Shown: in pieces, positions 1 through 8,049 of the stretch
How the letters are laid out: each line of letters starts with the position of its first letter
Position numbering within the stretch: position 1 is the first letter of the stretch
Source of the DNA: Equibacterium sp963662035
Lineage (GTDB): Bacteria; Bacteroidota; Bacteroidia; Bacteroidales; UBA932
Length of the DNA: 10,000 nucleotides
NCBI GenBank assembly: GCA_963662035.1
Contig: CAVLDO010000031.1
Coordinates: 1 to 10,000 of the forward strand
Direction of reading: 5' to 3'
The notes under the pieces: model-generated
Told to the model about the DNA's origin: nothing
What the model saw: only the letters and a program-made list of their open reading frames with translations
Database searches by the model: none
Position numbers and translations under genes: made by a program

Positions 1-1
1 C

Positions 2-856
2 ATCGAGCCTGATGCCGGGCCTCGCGGGATTGTGCAGATAGTGCACGGGATGTGCGAGCACAAGGAGCGCTATGTGCCGTTTATGGAGTTCCTCGCTTCG
101 CGTGGCTATGTCTGCATAATCCACGACCACCGGGGGCACGGGGAGTCGGTGAAGTCGCCCGAAGACCTCGGATATATGTACAAAGGTGGCTGGAAAGCTA
201 TGGTCGAGGATGTGAAAGCCGTTGCCGACTGGGCCAAGGGACATTATCCGGGATTGAAATATGCCCTCTTCGGGCACAGTATGGGGTCGATGGTGGTGCG
301 CTCGTTTACCAAGCGCTACGATGATATGATAGATATGCTCTTTGTCTGCGGCTGTCCGAGCGACAACCCCGCCAAGTCTGCCGGGAAGCTGCTCGCCGAC
401 TGCGCGGTGCTCCTGTGTGGCGGCCATAGCCGTCCGAAGCTGCTCCAGAGGCTCTCATTCGGCAAATACAATGCTCCTTTCGCTCTTGAGGGCTACCCTT
501 GCGCCTGGGTCTGCTCCGACAGGGAAACGCTCGAGGCATACCACAGCGATCCGCTCTGCATGTTCCAATTCACCGCAAACGGCTTCTCGAACCTGACCGC
601 ACTGATGGCCGATTGCTATTCGCCGGAAGGCTGGAAGGTTTCCAGGCCGCAGCTGCCGGTGCACTTCCTCTCCGGTGCAGACGACCCTTGTCTGATAAGC
701 GAAAAGGCAATAGGCAAAGCCGTGGCACTGATGAAGAAAGTCGGCTATGCCCGCACTGACCTCAAGCTCTACGAAGGGATGCGCCACGAAATTCTGAACG
801 AAACCCACCGTCAGACTGTCTGGGACGATGTGCTCGCGGCGCTGGAGGCCATTTGA
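2..856 (+). CDS. Alpha/beta hydrolase, monoacylglycerol lipase/lysophospholipase-like (5' end outside window)
   Basis: This is a serine hydrolase of the alpha/beta fold (PldB/monoglyceride lipase-like, 'serine aminopeptidase S33' type), probably acting on lipid or other ester bonds. The frame is open to the window edge and upstream residues IEPDAGPRGI join directly to VQIVHGMCEH, the usual first-strand motif. The true start is therefore left of the window and the GTG at 32 is only an internal codon. Numbering from that codon, the visible motifs are the oxyanion region HGMCEH (about 5-10), DHRGHGES (32-39), the nucleophile elbow GHSMGS with Ser83, the acid in SGADDP (probably Asp218) and the catalytic His252 in GMRHE. 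The full triad is present, so the enzyme should be active. There is no visible signal peptide, but the N-terminus is missing. It ends at TGA 854-856, 75 bp before the surface-protein operon, and shows no obvious link to it. The substrate cannot be told from sequence. Confidence 0.9.
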   Translation: MEPDAGPRGIVQIVHGMCEHKERYVPFMEFLASRGYVCIIHDHRGHGESVKSPEDLGYMYKGGWKAMVEDVKAVADWAKGHYPGLKYALFGHSMGSMVVRSFTKRYDDMIDMLFVCGCPSDNPAKSAGKLLADCAVLLCGGHSRPKLLQRLSFGKYNAPFALEGYPCAWVCSDRETLEAYHSDPLCMFQFTANGFSNLTALMADCYSPEGWKVSRPQLPVHFLSGADDPCLISEKAIGKAVALMKKVGYARTDLKLYEGMRHEILNETHRQTVWDDVLAALEAI

Positions 857-861
857 TTCTG

Positions 862-880
862 CCCCGCCGGCGGGAGTTTT
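862..880 (+). terminator. Weak candidate terminator after the hydrolase gene
   Basis: A perfect 12-bp palindrome CCCGCCGGCGGG (863-874) starts 6 bp after the hydrolase stop codon and is followed by AG and TTTT (877-880). As RNA it could form only a short GC stem with a tight loop, and the T run is only four bases, so termination would be weak. The T run overlaps the proposed -33 element of the next promoter. Confidence 0.25.
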
Positions 881-907
881 GCGGTGCGGCAAAAATGATT
901 AACTTCG
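878..907 (+). promoter_or_regulatory. Candidate Bacteroides-type promoter for the seven-gene operon
   Basis: TTTG at 878-881 fits the -33 element and TAACTTCG at 900-907 fits the -7 element TAnnTTTG at five of six defined positions. The spacer is 18 bp, within the usual range for the primary sigma factor of Bacteroidota. Transcription would begin near 912-915, leaving a leader of roughly 17-20 nt before the GTG start at 932. This is the only gap upstream of the operon, so a promoter is expected here. No inverted repeat suitable for an operator was seen apart from the palindrome at 863-874. Confidence 0.5.
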
Positions 908-931
908 TCGGATTTTAGATAAACGGCTAAA

Positions 932-2710
932 GTGTATTTTAAAGGAATATTAAGATCGGCCCTGGCGGCACTGTGCACGGCGATGTGCGCTTGCAGCGGC
1001 CTGGAAACCCCTGCGGCAGAGAAGCAGGTGAAGTCTGCCGAGGTGGTGATATCCGTGGGGAGCGGCACGCAGACCAGAACCGCCTACGATGCCGATTCGA
1101 GAGGCTTCGTGTGGCAGGCTGCAGACCGCATCGGCCTTTGGGCAAAGAGCGCATCGGGGACCTACACCCTCTCCGGCACCCAATTCTCGCTGCTGGCCGC
1201 AAATAAGGCGCAGGCCTACTTTACCGCCACCCTCTCCAGCCCTATGGAGGCGGGCACCTACACCTACTACGCCGCCTATCCCGCGCCCGGGAGCATCTGT
1301 GGTACAAAGGCGACCTTCAGCCTTCCCGCAGAGCAGGACGGAGCCGCCACGGGTGTGGACATTCTGGTGAGCGATGCCGCCGCCGGAGCAGCCCTGCAGC
1401 CGCTTGCAGAGGCACAGACCCTCTCGCAAGAGAGTCCTGTGGCCATAAAGATGCACCATCTGCTGCATTTCCTGCGCTTCTACTTCCCCGAAGGTGGCAA
1501 TAATCTGGGAGAACCGCTCTCCAGGATAGAATTCTCGATGCCGCAGAATGTGGCGGGGCAGGTGAGTGTGGATGTGACTGACCCTTCGCTCGTCAGCCTT
1601 GCCGACGGCTCCAATGACATGACCCTTAAACTGACCGTTGCGCTTGATGAGGGCGGCGAGGCCGTGGCGGCGATTTTCCCTCCCGAAACGGCATACGGCG
1701 CAGGCGACAGGATGCAGGTGAACATATATTCCGACAACAAATGGGCCTCTTTGGAGCCGCTGCCCCTTGAAGGGCGCACCTTTGAGGCGGGGCACATAAC
1801 CCCAGTCCCTATGCGGGCGCAGAGCGTGAAGAGTCTATACAGCCTGCTGTTCAAGCTCTCCTCCAACAATTTGGGAGAGGATCCGCAGAGCATCACGATG
1901 ACACTTCCCGACGGCCTCGTATGGCCCGGCACCGCATCCTCCACCCTCAGTTGGCGGCAGGAGGGCGAAATAGCGGTCGGCGCCACATACAGCATCAAGA
2001 CCGGCGATGAGGCGGCCTTCCGCGCTCTCTCTAAAAAGAGCGTCAATATCACCTACGAGTCGCAGAGCGCCGTTGTGAGCGAAACCGTGACTCTGGCCGA
2101 CCTCTCAAGCACAGAAAGCGCCCTGTGCGCGCTCAACTGCCCCTACCTCTTCTTCGAAGATTTTTCCGGTGTGGAGAGCTTCAACTCGGGCGACAAGCAT
2201 TCCGGTTCAAATGTGGGCAGCAAGACTCCCACGGTGTTCAACGGCTGGAGCGTGGCCCGCGGCGGGGCCCAGAAGGGCACCGCCATCCGCCTGGCGGCCC
2301 ACCGGGAGTGGTTCGCAAATTATCCCGCAAGATGTGATTCACCGTTTCTCAGCGGGCTTAAAGAAGGCAAGACGGTGAGCCTCGATATCCAGTTCAACTA
2401 CTCTATGGGGAGAGAAGAAGGCGGTTTAGGGTCTGGGACTAATGCGTCACAAACTGTTTATCTCGGCTATATCACAACGAGTGACAACCTTTCGAGCGGC
2501 GATGATACCGGCTCTTGGACCACGGATTTCACGGTGAACGAGACCACCGGCTCCTACTACAACATAAATCATCTCTCGCAGAGCACCCTAACCGATGTGT
2601 GCGCCCCGCTGCGTTTGAGCTGGAGAACAACAACGCCGACATACTCATCCACCACCAACAGCACCTGCTGGCTCTACATAGACAACATAAAAGTGAAAAT
2701 CAAAAAATAG
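932..2710 (+). CDS. Fimbrillin-like lipoprotein with C-terminal jelly-roll-like domain
   Basis: This 592-residue protein is probably a surface lipoprotein. The start is GTG at 932: an in-frame stop lies at 920-922 and only three codons separate it from the GTG. A short hydrophobic leader ends in AMCAC, giving a likely lipidated Cys21. Residues about 35-300 resemble the fimbrillin/Mfa-like family of Bacteroidales: a segment TRTAYDADSRGFVWQAADRI (48-67), a MHHLLHFLRFYF strand (164-175) that matches the family's 'H-hydrophobic' motif, and AGHITPVPM near 286-294. Residues about 300-400 form a second beta-rich stretch. Residues 405-592 begin with LFFEDFSG and end with WLYIDNIKVKI, a pattern typical of jelly-roll carbohydrate-binding-like domains. 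Family members are fimbrial subunits or tip/anchor proteins, but the long C-terminal module suggests a tip or adhesive role (inference). First gene of the operon, 9 nt before the next start. Confidence 0.72.
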   Translation: MYFKGILRSALAALCTAMCACSGLETPAAEKQVKSAEVVISVGSGTQTRTAYDADSRGFVWQAADRIGLWAKSASGTYTLSGTQFSLLAANKAQAYFTATLSSPMEAGTYTYYAAYPAPGSICGTKATFSLPAEQDGAATGVDILVSDAAAGAALQPLAEAQTLSQESPVAIKMHHLLHFLRFYFPEGGNNLGEPLSRIEFSMPQNVAGQVSVDVTDPSLVSLADGSNDMTLKLTVALDEGGEAVAAIFPPETAYGAGDRMQVNIYSDNKWASLEPLPLEGRTFEAGHITPVPMRAQSVKSLYSLLFKLSSNNLGEDPQSITMTLPDGLVWPGTASSTLSWRQEGEIAVGATYSIKTGDEAAFRALSKKSVNITYESQSAVVSETVTLADLSSTESALCALNCPYLFFEDFSGVESFNSGDKHSGSNVGSKTPTVFNGWSVARGGAQKGTAIRLAAHREWFANYPARCDSPFLSGLKEGKTVSLDIQFNYSMGREEGGLGSGTNASQTVYLGYITTSDNLSSGDDTGSWTTDFTVNETTGSYYNINHLSQSTLTDVCAPLRLSWRTTTPTYSSTTNSTCWLYIDNIKVKIKK

Positions 2711-2719
2711 CACAACGAT

Positions 2720-3448
2720 ATGAAAATCTGCAAATTGACACTCTGCGCCCTGGCGGCCGCCCTGCTTGTCTCCTGCAACAGGCAGGAGGGCGGAGGGGTG
2801 CACTTCTGCGTGGCGCAGGATCTCAGCCTGCTGGAAGTCACCAAAAGCCAGGTGTCCGACTACACCAGCCTCCCCTCGGGCGGCGACTTTGACATAGTGC
2901 TCACCAACAGCGGCGGCGACGAAATATACAGCGGCACCTTGAGCGGCTACGACGAGAGCACCCCCCTCAAGGCGGGCAACTACTCGGTAAAGGCCACCTA
3001 CGGCAGCGCAAGCAGCGAGGGCTTTGACAAACCCTTCTTCGAGGGGGAGAAGAGCTTCTCCGTTTCCGGCGGCAGCACCACGGCGGTGAGCATCCCCGCC
3101 ACCCTTTCCAACGCGATAGTCAAGGTGCAGTGCACCGACCTGTTCAAGACCTATTACCCGGAATACACCATCACCCTGACCACCGGCGGCGGCACCAGCA
3201 TAGAATTCACGAGGGATGAGACGCGCGCCGCATTTGTGGATGCCTACTCCATCTCGGTGGCGGGCACCCTCACCAACCAGGGCGGCACAACGCAGACCTT
3301 CTCCAAAGAGTACAAGAGCTACCTCTCTGCCAAGACCTGCTACACCCTCAAATTCGACGTCTCCAACGTGGGCGGCGGCATAATCACCGTCAAATTCGAC
3401 GACACGGTGGACGATGTGCAGCTCTTGGATGTGGATTTAAATGACTGA
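2720..3448 (+). CDS. DUF4493 lipoprotein, short single-module form
   Basis: This 242-residue lipoprotein has a signal peptide ending in LLVSC, so Cys19 would be lipidated. The body is one DUF4493-like beta-sandwich module. Seen in order are a strand FDIVLTNSGGDEIYSGTL (57-74), the family's LKAGNYSVKATYG (83-95), FDKPFFEGEKSFSV (102-115) with its aromatic 'F/Y-x-G' element, and LSNAIVKVQCTDLF (129-142). It ends with a beta stretch FDDTVDDVQLLDVDLND that matches the region where the next protein continues into a linker, so this copy lacks the downstream Ig-like domain. No catalytic motif is visible. DUF4493 proteins have no established function; they are usually surface lipoproteins found next to PCMD and fimbrillin-like proteins. 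The start context CGATATGAAAA is nearly the same as that of the next gene, with the same 9-nt gap and no Shine-Dalgarno sequence. Confidence 0.75.
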   Translation: MKICKLTLCALAAALLVSCNRQEGGGVHFCVAQDLSLLEVTKSQVSDYTSLPSGGDFDIVLTNSGGDEIYSGTLSGYDESTPLKAGNYSVKATYGSASSEGFDKPFFEGEKSFSVSGGSTTAVSIPATLSNAIVKVQCTDLFKTYYPEYTITLTTGGGTSIEFTRDETRAAFVDAYSISVAGTLTNQGGTTQTFSKEYKSYLSAKTCYTLKFDVSNVGGGIITVKFDDTVDDVQLLDVDLND

Positions 3449-3457
3449 TAAACCGAT

Positions 3458-4702
3458 ATGAAAAGGACAATATACGCAATGCTTGCCCTCTGCCTGGCCT
3501 TGGCGGCAGGCTCGTGCAAGAAAGACAACTTTGAGTACCCCTCCGGCGGCAAGACCGGAACCCTCTCGCTGGGCGGCCTCTCGCTCAGCGTGGACGAGGA
3601 TCTGAACCTGGTGCCCCGCAAGGCCTCGGCCGCAGGCGGCAGCTACACCGTGCTGCTCTACGACAATGCCGAAACCCTCATCTGGGAAAAGAGCTACAGC
3701 GAGGTTCTTTCCGGCGGCGACATAACCCTCAACGCCGGCAATTACACCCTCGTGGCCCGTTCCACGGCCGACGAAGCGCCCCAATCGGCATTCGAATCCC
3801 CCGTGTACGGCGTAGAGCGCAGCTTTACCATCAAGGCTGGCGAGACCACCACGCTCGGGGCGCTGACCTGCACCCTGCTGCAGGCGGCGGTGAGCGTCGG
3901 CTATAACGACGACTTTCTCAAGTCGGTCACGGGCGAGGGATGCACCACCGTAGAACTTGCAGCCGGGTACCCGCTGGAATACGCGCTGACATACTCATCC
4001 GGCAAGGCATCCTGCGAGAGCCGCACCGGTTATTTTGCCGTAAACGGCGATAACTCCACCATAATCCTCACCTTCAAAGGCTCCATCGACGGCAAATCGC
4101 AGAAGATGAAAACCGCCATCACCGGCGTCAAGGCGCGCGACTACCACGTGGTGACCATTATGAAAAAGGTGGACGCCGGCGGCAACGCCTCATTCTCTGT
4201 GGAGATAGACGGCCTTGTGGAGGATATGGAGCTTGAAACGGCTGTGGAGGCGGTAGAGCAGGGGGACGGCATCGACCCCAACGCCCCCGGCGGCGACGGC
4301 GGCATAACTCTGGTGAGCACCTGCTCCTACGATATAACATCTGCCGTGACGGTCCCTTCCAGCGGAGAGTTTCCCCTCACGATGCAGGCCGGCGTCCCGA
4401 ACGGTGTGCGCAAGTTCACGGTGGACATCGCCTCCACCAACGCCGACTTCATCAATTCTGTGAACACGGTGGGCGGCACAACTCTGGATCTGATAAACCC
4501 CTCCGAGGCGGCAATGGGCGTGTTTAGCATAGTCCCTTTCCCCCACGGCAGCGACCTGTTGGGCAAGACTCTCATCGACTTTGACCTATCCGATGCCCAG
4601 ACTCCTCTGCTGGCCTTCCCCGGCACCCATACCTTTACAATGAACGTCACCGACAACAAAGGGTGCCGCAAGAGCATCGCAATAAGCCTCACAGTGTTAT
4701 GA
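3458..4702 (+). CDS. DUF4493 lipoprotein with C-terminal Ig-like domain
   Basis: This 414-residue lipoprotein has the lipobox AAGSC (Cys20) followed by KKDNFEYPSGGKTG, a typical Bacteroidales surface-lipoprotein start with a K-D pair just after the cysteine. Residues about 34-262 make a full DUF4493 module: GTLSLGGLSLSVDED (34-48), SYTVLLYDNAETLIWEKSYS (62-81), LNAGNYTLVARS (91-102), FESPVYGVERSFTI (112-125), LTCTLLQAAVSVGYNDDF (136-153). A Gly/Asp/Pro linker (267-282, EQGDGIDPNAPGGDGG) leads to a C-terminal beta-sandwich ending with GTHTFTMNVTDNKGCRKS, which resembles an Ig/PKD-like fold. No enzyme motif is seen. The stop codon lies in ATGA (4699-4702), overlapping the next start by 4 nt, so translation is probably coupled. 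A structural or ligand-binding surface role is the reasonable inference. Confidence 0.78.
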   Translation: MKRTIYAMLALCLALAAGSCKKDNFEYPSGGKTGTLSLGGLSLSVDEDLNLVPRKASAAGGSYTVLLYDNAETLIWEKSYSEVLSGGDITLNAGNYTLVARSTADEAPQSAFESPVYGVERSFTIKAGETTTLGALTCTLLQAAVSVGYNDDFLKSVTGEGCTTVELAAGYPLEYALTYSSGKASCESRTGYFAVNGDNSTIILTFKGSIDGKSQKMKTAITGVKARDYHVVTIMKKVDAGGNASFSVEIDGLVEDMELETAVEAVEQGDGIDPNAPGGDGGITLVSTCSYDITSAVTVPSSGEFPLTMQAGVPNGVRKFTVDIASTNADFINSVNTVGGTTLDLINPSEAAMGVFSIVPFPHGSDLLGKTLIDFDLSDAQTPLLAFPGTHTFTMNVTDNKGCRKSIAISLTVL

Positions 4703-6522
4703 AAATCGTATTGAGAATAATAGCGGCAGCTCTGCCGGCAGTGATCGGCGCCGCCTGCACCAAAGACTACAGCGCCCCCTCGGGCTCGCTCTGCGTGAAT
4801 GTGCAGATGGAGGGGGAGGTGGCCACCAGGGCCGCTATGAGCAGCGAAGAGCTGCTCTCCACCGCCAGGGTGAGCATCTACAAGGGGGACTTCTCCGGCA
4901 AAGTGCGCGACTATGTCTATAGCGAACTCCCCTCCACCATCCATCTGCCTGCCGATGACTACCGCATAGATGTGGTGGCGGGCGAGGCGGCCAAAGAGCA
5001 GGGGGCCGAGGCTTCCTGGGAGCAGAAGAGCTACAAGGGCTCCGGCGACATTAAAATCAGCGCAGGGGCGGTGGGCAGCGTCACCGTCACCGCCAAGGTC
5101 AGCAACATAATCTCCAACCTCACCTTTGACTCATCTGTGGACGCCGCTTTCGAGAGCGGCTATACCTGCACCGTCTCGCTCGAGAAGGGGGGCGAAGGGC
5201 TGGAATACACTGCCGGCAGGAGCGGCGCCGACGGCTACTTTACCTGTGACGGCTTTGAGCCCTCGCTCTACTGGACTTTCTCCGGCGCCCTCAAGAAAAA
5301 CGGCGAGGCCCTCACAAAATCGGGCGAAATCGCTAATGTTCAGGCCGGCAAGCGCTACAAACTCAACCTCAAATATACAGAGAAGGAGGGCATCGTGGGC
5401 TTCTCATTGCTGGAGGATACAAGCACCAACCGCATAGAAGACAACATAATCTTTGAGGCGGCTTCTACCGGAGTGGCCACCTCTACCCGCTACGAAATCT
5501 GGGCGGGCCACTTCACCGCCCACGCCGATGTGGACGAAAGCCAGTACGACAAGAGCGGCGTCTATTTTGAAGTGCGTCAGAAAGGCGCCACGGCCTGGAG
5601 CAAGACCTCAGCCAACCGCGATAGCGAAGGGACCTTCAGCGCCGAGATAAGCGGCCTTAAGCCCTCCACCGAGTATGAATACCGCCTGGTGGTGAAATCG
5701 CTGGAATCCGGCTCCGAAGAGCGAATCGACGCTACCTCCACCATCACCACCGAGGCGGCCCCGGCCATCCCCAACGGCGGCTTCGAGACTACCTCCAACG
5801 CCGAGAGCAGCAAATACAAGTCGTTCTACGACCCTTCTTCGTCCGATGCCGAGCTGCAGACCCCCTGGTGGGGCAACGGCAATTACGGCTCCACTCTTGT
5901 CGGCTCCAGCTCGGTAATCTGCTACCCAGACGCCTCCGACTATAAGGAGGGCACACAGTCGGTGTGCCTGCAGTCCCGCTGGGTTGTTGTAAAGTTTGCC
6001 GCCGGCAACCTCTTCAGCGGCCACTTCGGCGAATTGAGCGGCACCGATGGCGGCACGGTCTATTTCGGCCGTCCCTTCACCGCAAGGCCTACCGCGCTGC
6101 GCCTCTGGTATAAATATTCGGGCGGCGTCATCAACCGCGAATCAAGCAATGTCCCCTCCGAAGGCAAGAAGGGCAACTACGACAAGGCCTCCATCCGCAT
6201 CGCGCTGGGCACCTGGGACTACCGCAAATACGGCGGAGACGCGGCCAGCCCCATCAAGATAGACACCACCGACCCCGACACCTTCGTGGACTTCTCAACC
6301 GACGGCTCCACAATCGCATTCGGCGAGAAAATCGTGGCCAGCGACGCCTCCAACTCCACCAACACCTGGCAGTACATTACCATTCCGCTCAAATACAACA
6401 GCACCACAAAATACCCCACGCACATTGTGATAAGCTGCGCGGCAAGTATGTATGGCGACTATTTCTCCGGCTACGACGCCAGCAAGCTGTGGCTGGACGG
6501 TATGGAACTCCTCTACGAATAA
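4699..6522 (+). CDS. DUF4493-FN3-PCMD lipoprotein
   Basis: This 607-residue lipoprotein starts at ATG 4699 rather than the upstream in-frame GTG at 4663, because only from here does it begin with a charged, hydrophobic leader (MKIVLRIIAA) and a lipobox-like GAAC (Cys20) followed by TKDYS. Three modules follow. Residues about 28-225 are a third DUF4493-like unit (SGSLCVNVQMEGE, LPADDYRIDVVAGE, YKGSGDIKISAG). Residues about 250-352 look like an FN3 domain (LKPSTEYEYRLVVKS). Residues 357-607 form a PCMD domain: PNGGFETTSNAESSKY, FYDPSSSDAELQTPWWGNGN, VVVKFAAGNLFSGHFGE, GRPFTARP, IALGTWDYRKYGG and PTHIVISCAASMYGDYF. PCMD (putative carbohydrate metabolism domain) is a jelly-roll family whose structural reference, from memory, is B. 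thetaiotaomicron BT2081. Its function is unproven, with carbohydrate binding suspected. It shares its FN3-PCMD half with the last gene of the operon. Confidence 0.82.
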   Translation: MKIVLRIIAAALPAVIGAACTKDYSAPSGSLCVNVQMEGEVATRAAMSSEELLSTARVSIYKGDFSGKVRDYVYSELPSTIHLPADDYRIDVVAGEAAKEQGAEASWEQKSYKGSGDIKISAGAVGSVTVTAKVSNIISNLTFDSSVDAAFESGYTCTVSLEKGGEGLEYTAGRSGADGYFTCDGFEPSLYWTFSGALKKNGEALTKSGEIANVQAGKRYKLNLKYTEKEGIVGFSLLEDTSTNRIEDNIIFEAASTGVATSTRYEIWAGHFTAHADVDESQYDKSGVYFEVRQKGATAWSKTSANRDSEGTFSAEISGLKPSTEYEYRLVVKSLESGSEERIDATSTITTEAAPAIPNGGFETTSNAESSKYKSFYDPSSSDAELQTPWWGNGNYGSTLVGSSSVICYPDASDYKEGTQSVCLQSRWVVVKFAAGNLFSGHFGELSGTDGGTVYFGRPFTARPTALRLWYKYSGGVINRESSNVPSEGKKGNYDKASIRIALGTWDYRKYGGDAASPIKIDTTDPDTFVDFSTDGSTIAFGEKIVASDASNSTNTWQYITIPLKYNSTTKYPTHIVISCAASMYGDYFSGYDASKLWLDGMELLYE

Positions 6523-7262
6523 TGGCTCGCTCCTCAAGAATAGTCCTGCTCTGTCTGCTGGCACTTATGCTGCCCTTGGCCGCGCGCGCCCAGAAGATGG
6601 ACCGCGGCATAGATATGAGCTCGCAGCCCGTGTTCATCCCCAAAGGGACCTGGATGGTGGGCGGCGGCGCCTTTTACAGCCTGCACAACAACCAAAGCTC
6701 CAGCCTGCTGGTGATAAGCGGCATCAATTCCACCGGCTACAACCTCTCCGTGAGCCCCGCCTTCTGCTATATGATAAAGGACAATGTCGGGGTGGGGGTG
6801 CGCCTGGGATACCGCCGCAGTATGTTCCAGCTCGATTCGGCCCAGGTCAGTCTGGGGGATATCGGGCTGTCGGCCACCAACTTCCACCGCCTGAGCCACA
6901 ACTTCGAGATCCAGGGCATCGGACGCTACTACATCCCTGTGGGCTCCCTCAAGCGCATAGGTCTTTTCAATGAACTGCAGCTGGCCTATTCCATCGGCCA
7001 GGGAAAGGTGCTGGACGGGCACGACACCGCAGTGGCCTCCTTCGAGACCTCCAACAGCCTGGGCATCAACCTCTGCCCCGGCTTTATGGCATTCGTTACC
7101 GACAACCTGGCCATAGATGTCAGCGTGAATATGCTTGGGCTGCAGTTCGACTGGACCAGGCAGACCCACAATCAGATTTCCGAGGGCTCCCGGGGCACAT
7201 CATTAGTCAACTTCAAGGTCAACCTGCTTGCAATCGGGTTCAGCCTCTATTATTACCTGTAA
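6522..7262 (+). CDS. Outer-membrane beta-barrel-like protein, copy 1
   Basis: This 246-residue protein begins at ATG 6522 inside TAATG, sharing one base with the previous stop. The longer in-frame start at 6489 would prepend residues read through the previous gene's end. MARSSRIVLLCLLALMLPLA then ARAQ is a clear type I signal peptide with cleavage after ARA. The mature chain has alternating-residue amphipathic strands (VGVGVRLGYRRSMFQL, FNELQLAYSIGQGK, LAIDVSVNMLGLQFDW) and short polar turns, and it ends in LLAIGFSLYYYL, an aromatic terminal strand as expected for a small outer-membrane barrel of perhaps 8-10 strands. It shares VFIPKG near the mature N-terminus and the block GFMAFVTDNLAIDVSV with its downstream neighbour. 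It carries no lipobox. Its position between two PCMD lipoproteins suggests a membrane anchor or channel for them (inference). Confidence 0.72.
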   Translation: MARSSRIVLLCLLALMLPLAARAQKMDRGIDMSSQPVFIPKGTWMVGGGAFYSLHNNQSSSLLVISGINSTGYNLSVSPAFCYMIKDNVGVGVRLGYRRSMFQLDSAQVSLGDIGLSATNFHRLSHNFEIQGIGRYYIPVGSLKRIGLFNELQLAYSIGQGKVLDGHDTAVASFETSNSLGINLCPGFMAFVTDNLAIDVSVNMLGLQFDWTRQTHNQISEGSRGTSLVNFKVNLLAIGFSLYYYL

Positions 7263-7266
7263 CGGA

Positions 7267-8049
7267 GTGAAAAGATACGCTATAACATTTGCGCTGCTGC
7301 TTTGGGCTCTCTGCGCCGCAGGTGCGGCCCCAGGCTGCGGCGTATCCGGCGAAGCCGAAACCGCAGCCTCTGACGCAAACTCATCCGCTCTGCGCCGGGG
7401 CCCCGACGGCGTATTTATGCCCAAGGGGGACTTCTCGGCCGGAGTGTCGTTTTTCTACGTGGATCTGTTCAGCGACAACAGCGAATATATGATGCTGCTG
7501 CAGAATCTCAACGCCAACGCCACGGCGATGTCGCTCTCGCCCTATCTTGACTACACCTACCGCGACAACCGCTCCGTGGGGCTGCGCGTGAAATATACCT
7601 CCGCCAACGGCGGGGTGGAGAGCGCCGATCTCTCTATGCTGAGCGACGACCTCTCCTTCTCTCTCAGCGACATAGCCTCCAGCGCCCGCTCTTTCCAGGC
7701 AGAAGTATTCCACCGCAGTTACGCCCCGATAGACGCGCGCAGCCGCTTCGGAGTCTTTATGGACATCTCGCTGGGCTATCAGCATACCCGCACACAGTTT
7801 TCCTACGACCAGAAGAGCCTGGGCACATATTCCAGCGCCGATAAGCTCAAGTTTGCGGTGCACCCCGGTCTGATGGTGTTTGTCACCAACAGCATCAGCA
7901 CCCAGGTCTCCATCGGCATAGGCGGGGCCAACTACAACCACATCGACTACATCAGCGGCGGCGAAGTCACCGGCACCCGCGATTTCTCCCGCGTGCGCTT
8001 TATGCTGGATGTAATGGACATCGCCTTCGGCCTCTCATTCCACCTTTAG
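7267..8049 (+). CDS. Outer-membrane beta-barrel-like protein, copy 2 (paralogue of the upstream gene)
   Basis: This 260-residue protein starts at GTG 7267, four bases after the preceding TAA. Longer reading to the TTG at 7228 lies inside the upstream gene and adds no signal-like sequence. From GTG the leader is MKRYAITFALLLWALCAAGA, a good signal peptide; the exact cleavage point is unclear, and a Cys at 24 (APGC) is not a convincing lipobox. The mature part parallels copy 1: VFMPKGDFSAGVSFFYVDLF, LSPYLDYTYRDNRSVGLRVK, then HPGLMVFVTNSISTQVSIGI, matching GFMAFVTDNLAIDVSV of copy 1, and a terminal FGLSFHL. The layout and shared blocks point to tandem duplication followed by strong divergence. 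Alternating hydrophobic strands support an outer-membrane barrel; the number of strands was not determined. It ends in TAG directly abutting the next ATG. Confidence 0.7.
   Translation: MKRYAITFALLLWALCAAGAAPGCGVSGEAETAASDANSSALRRGPDGVFMPKGDFSAGVSFFYVDLFSDNSEYMMLLQNLNANATAMSLSPYLDYTYRDNRSVGLRVKYTSANGGVESADLSMLSDDLSFSLSDIASSARSFQAEVFHRSYAPIDARSRFGVFMDISLGYQHTRTQFSYDQKSLGTYSSADKLKFAVHPGLMVFVTNSISTQVSIGIGGANYNHIDYISGGEVTGTRDFSRVRFMLDVMDIAFGLSFHL

Noticed and set aside
32..34. GTG at 32 as the start of the hydrolase
   Set aside because: The frame is open further upstream with typical family residues (PRGI before VQIVHG), so the gene begins outside the window.
950..1795. Long minus-strand open frame of 281 codons
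   Set aside because: It lies opposite the fimbrillin-like gene, has no signal or family motif, and is Gly/Arg/His-rich as expected from a GC-rich antisense frame.
4663..4698. Upstream GTG start extending the DUF4493-FN3-PCMD protein by 12 residues
   Set aside because: The extension lies inside the previous gene and would bury the signal peptide; ATG 4699 gives a proper lipoprotein leader and an ATGA overlap.
6489..6521. Earlier start for the first barrel gene
   Set aside because: It overlaps the PCMD gene's final codons and puts extra polar residues before the signal peptide; ATG 6522 in TAATG fits better.
7228..7266. TTG start 13 codons upstream for the second barrel gene
   Set aside because: It is read from the end of the previous gene in another frame and spoils the signal peptide that begins cleanly at GTG 7267.
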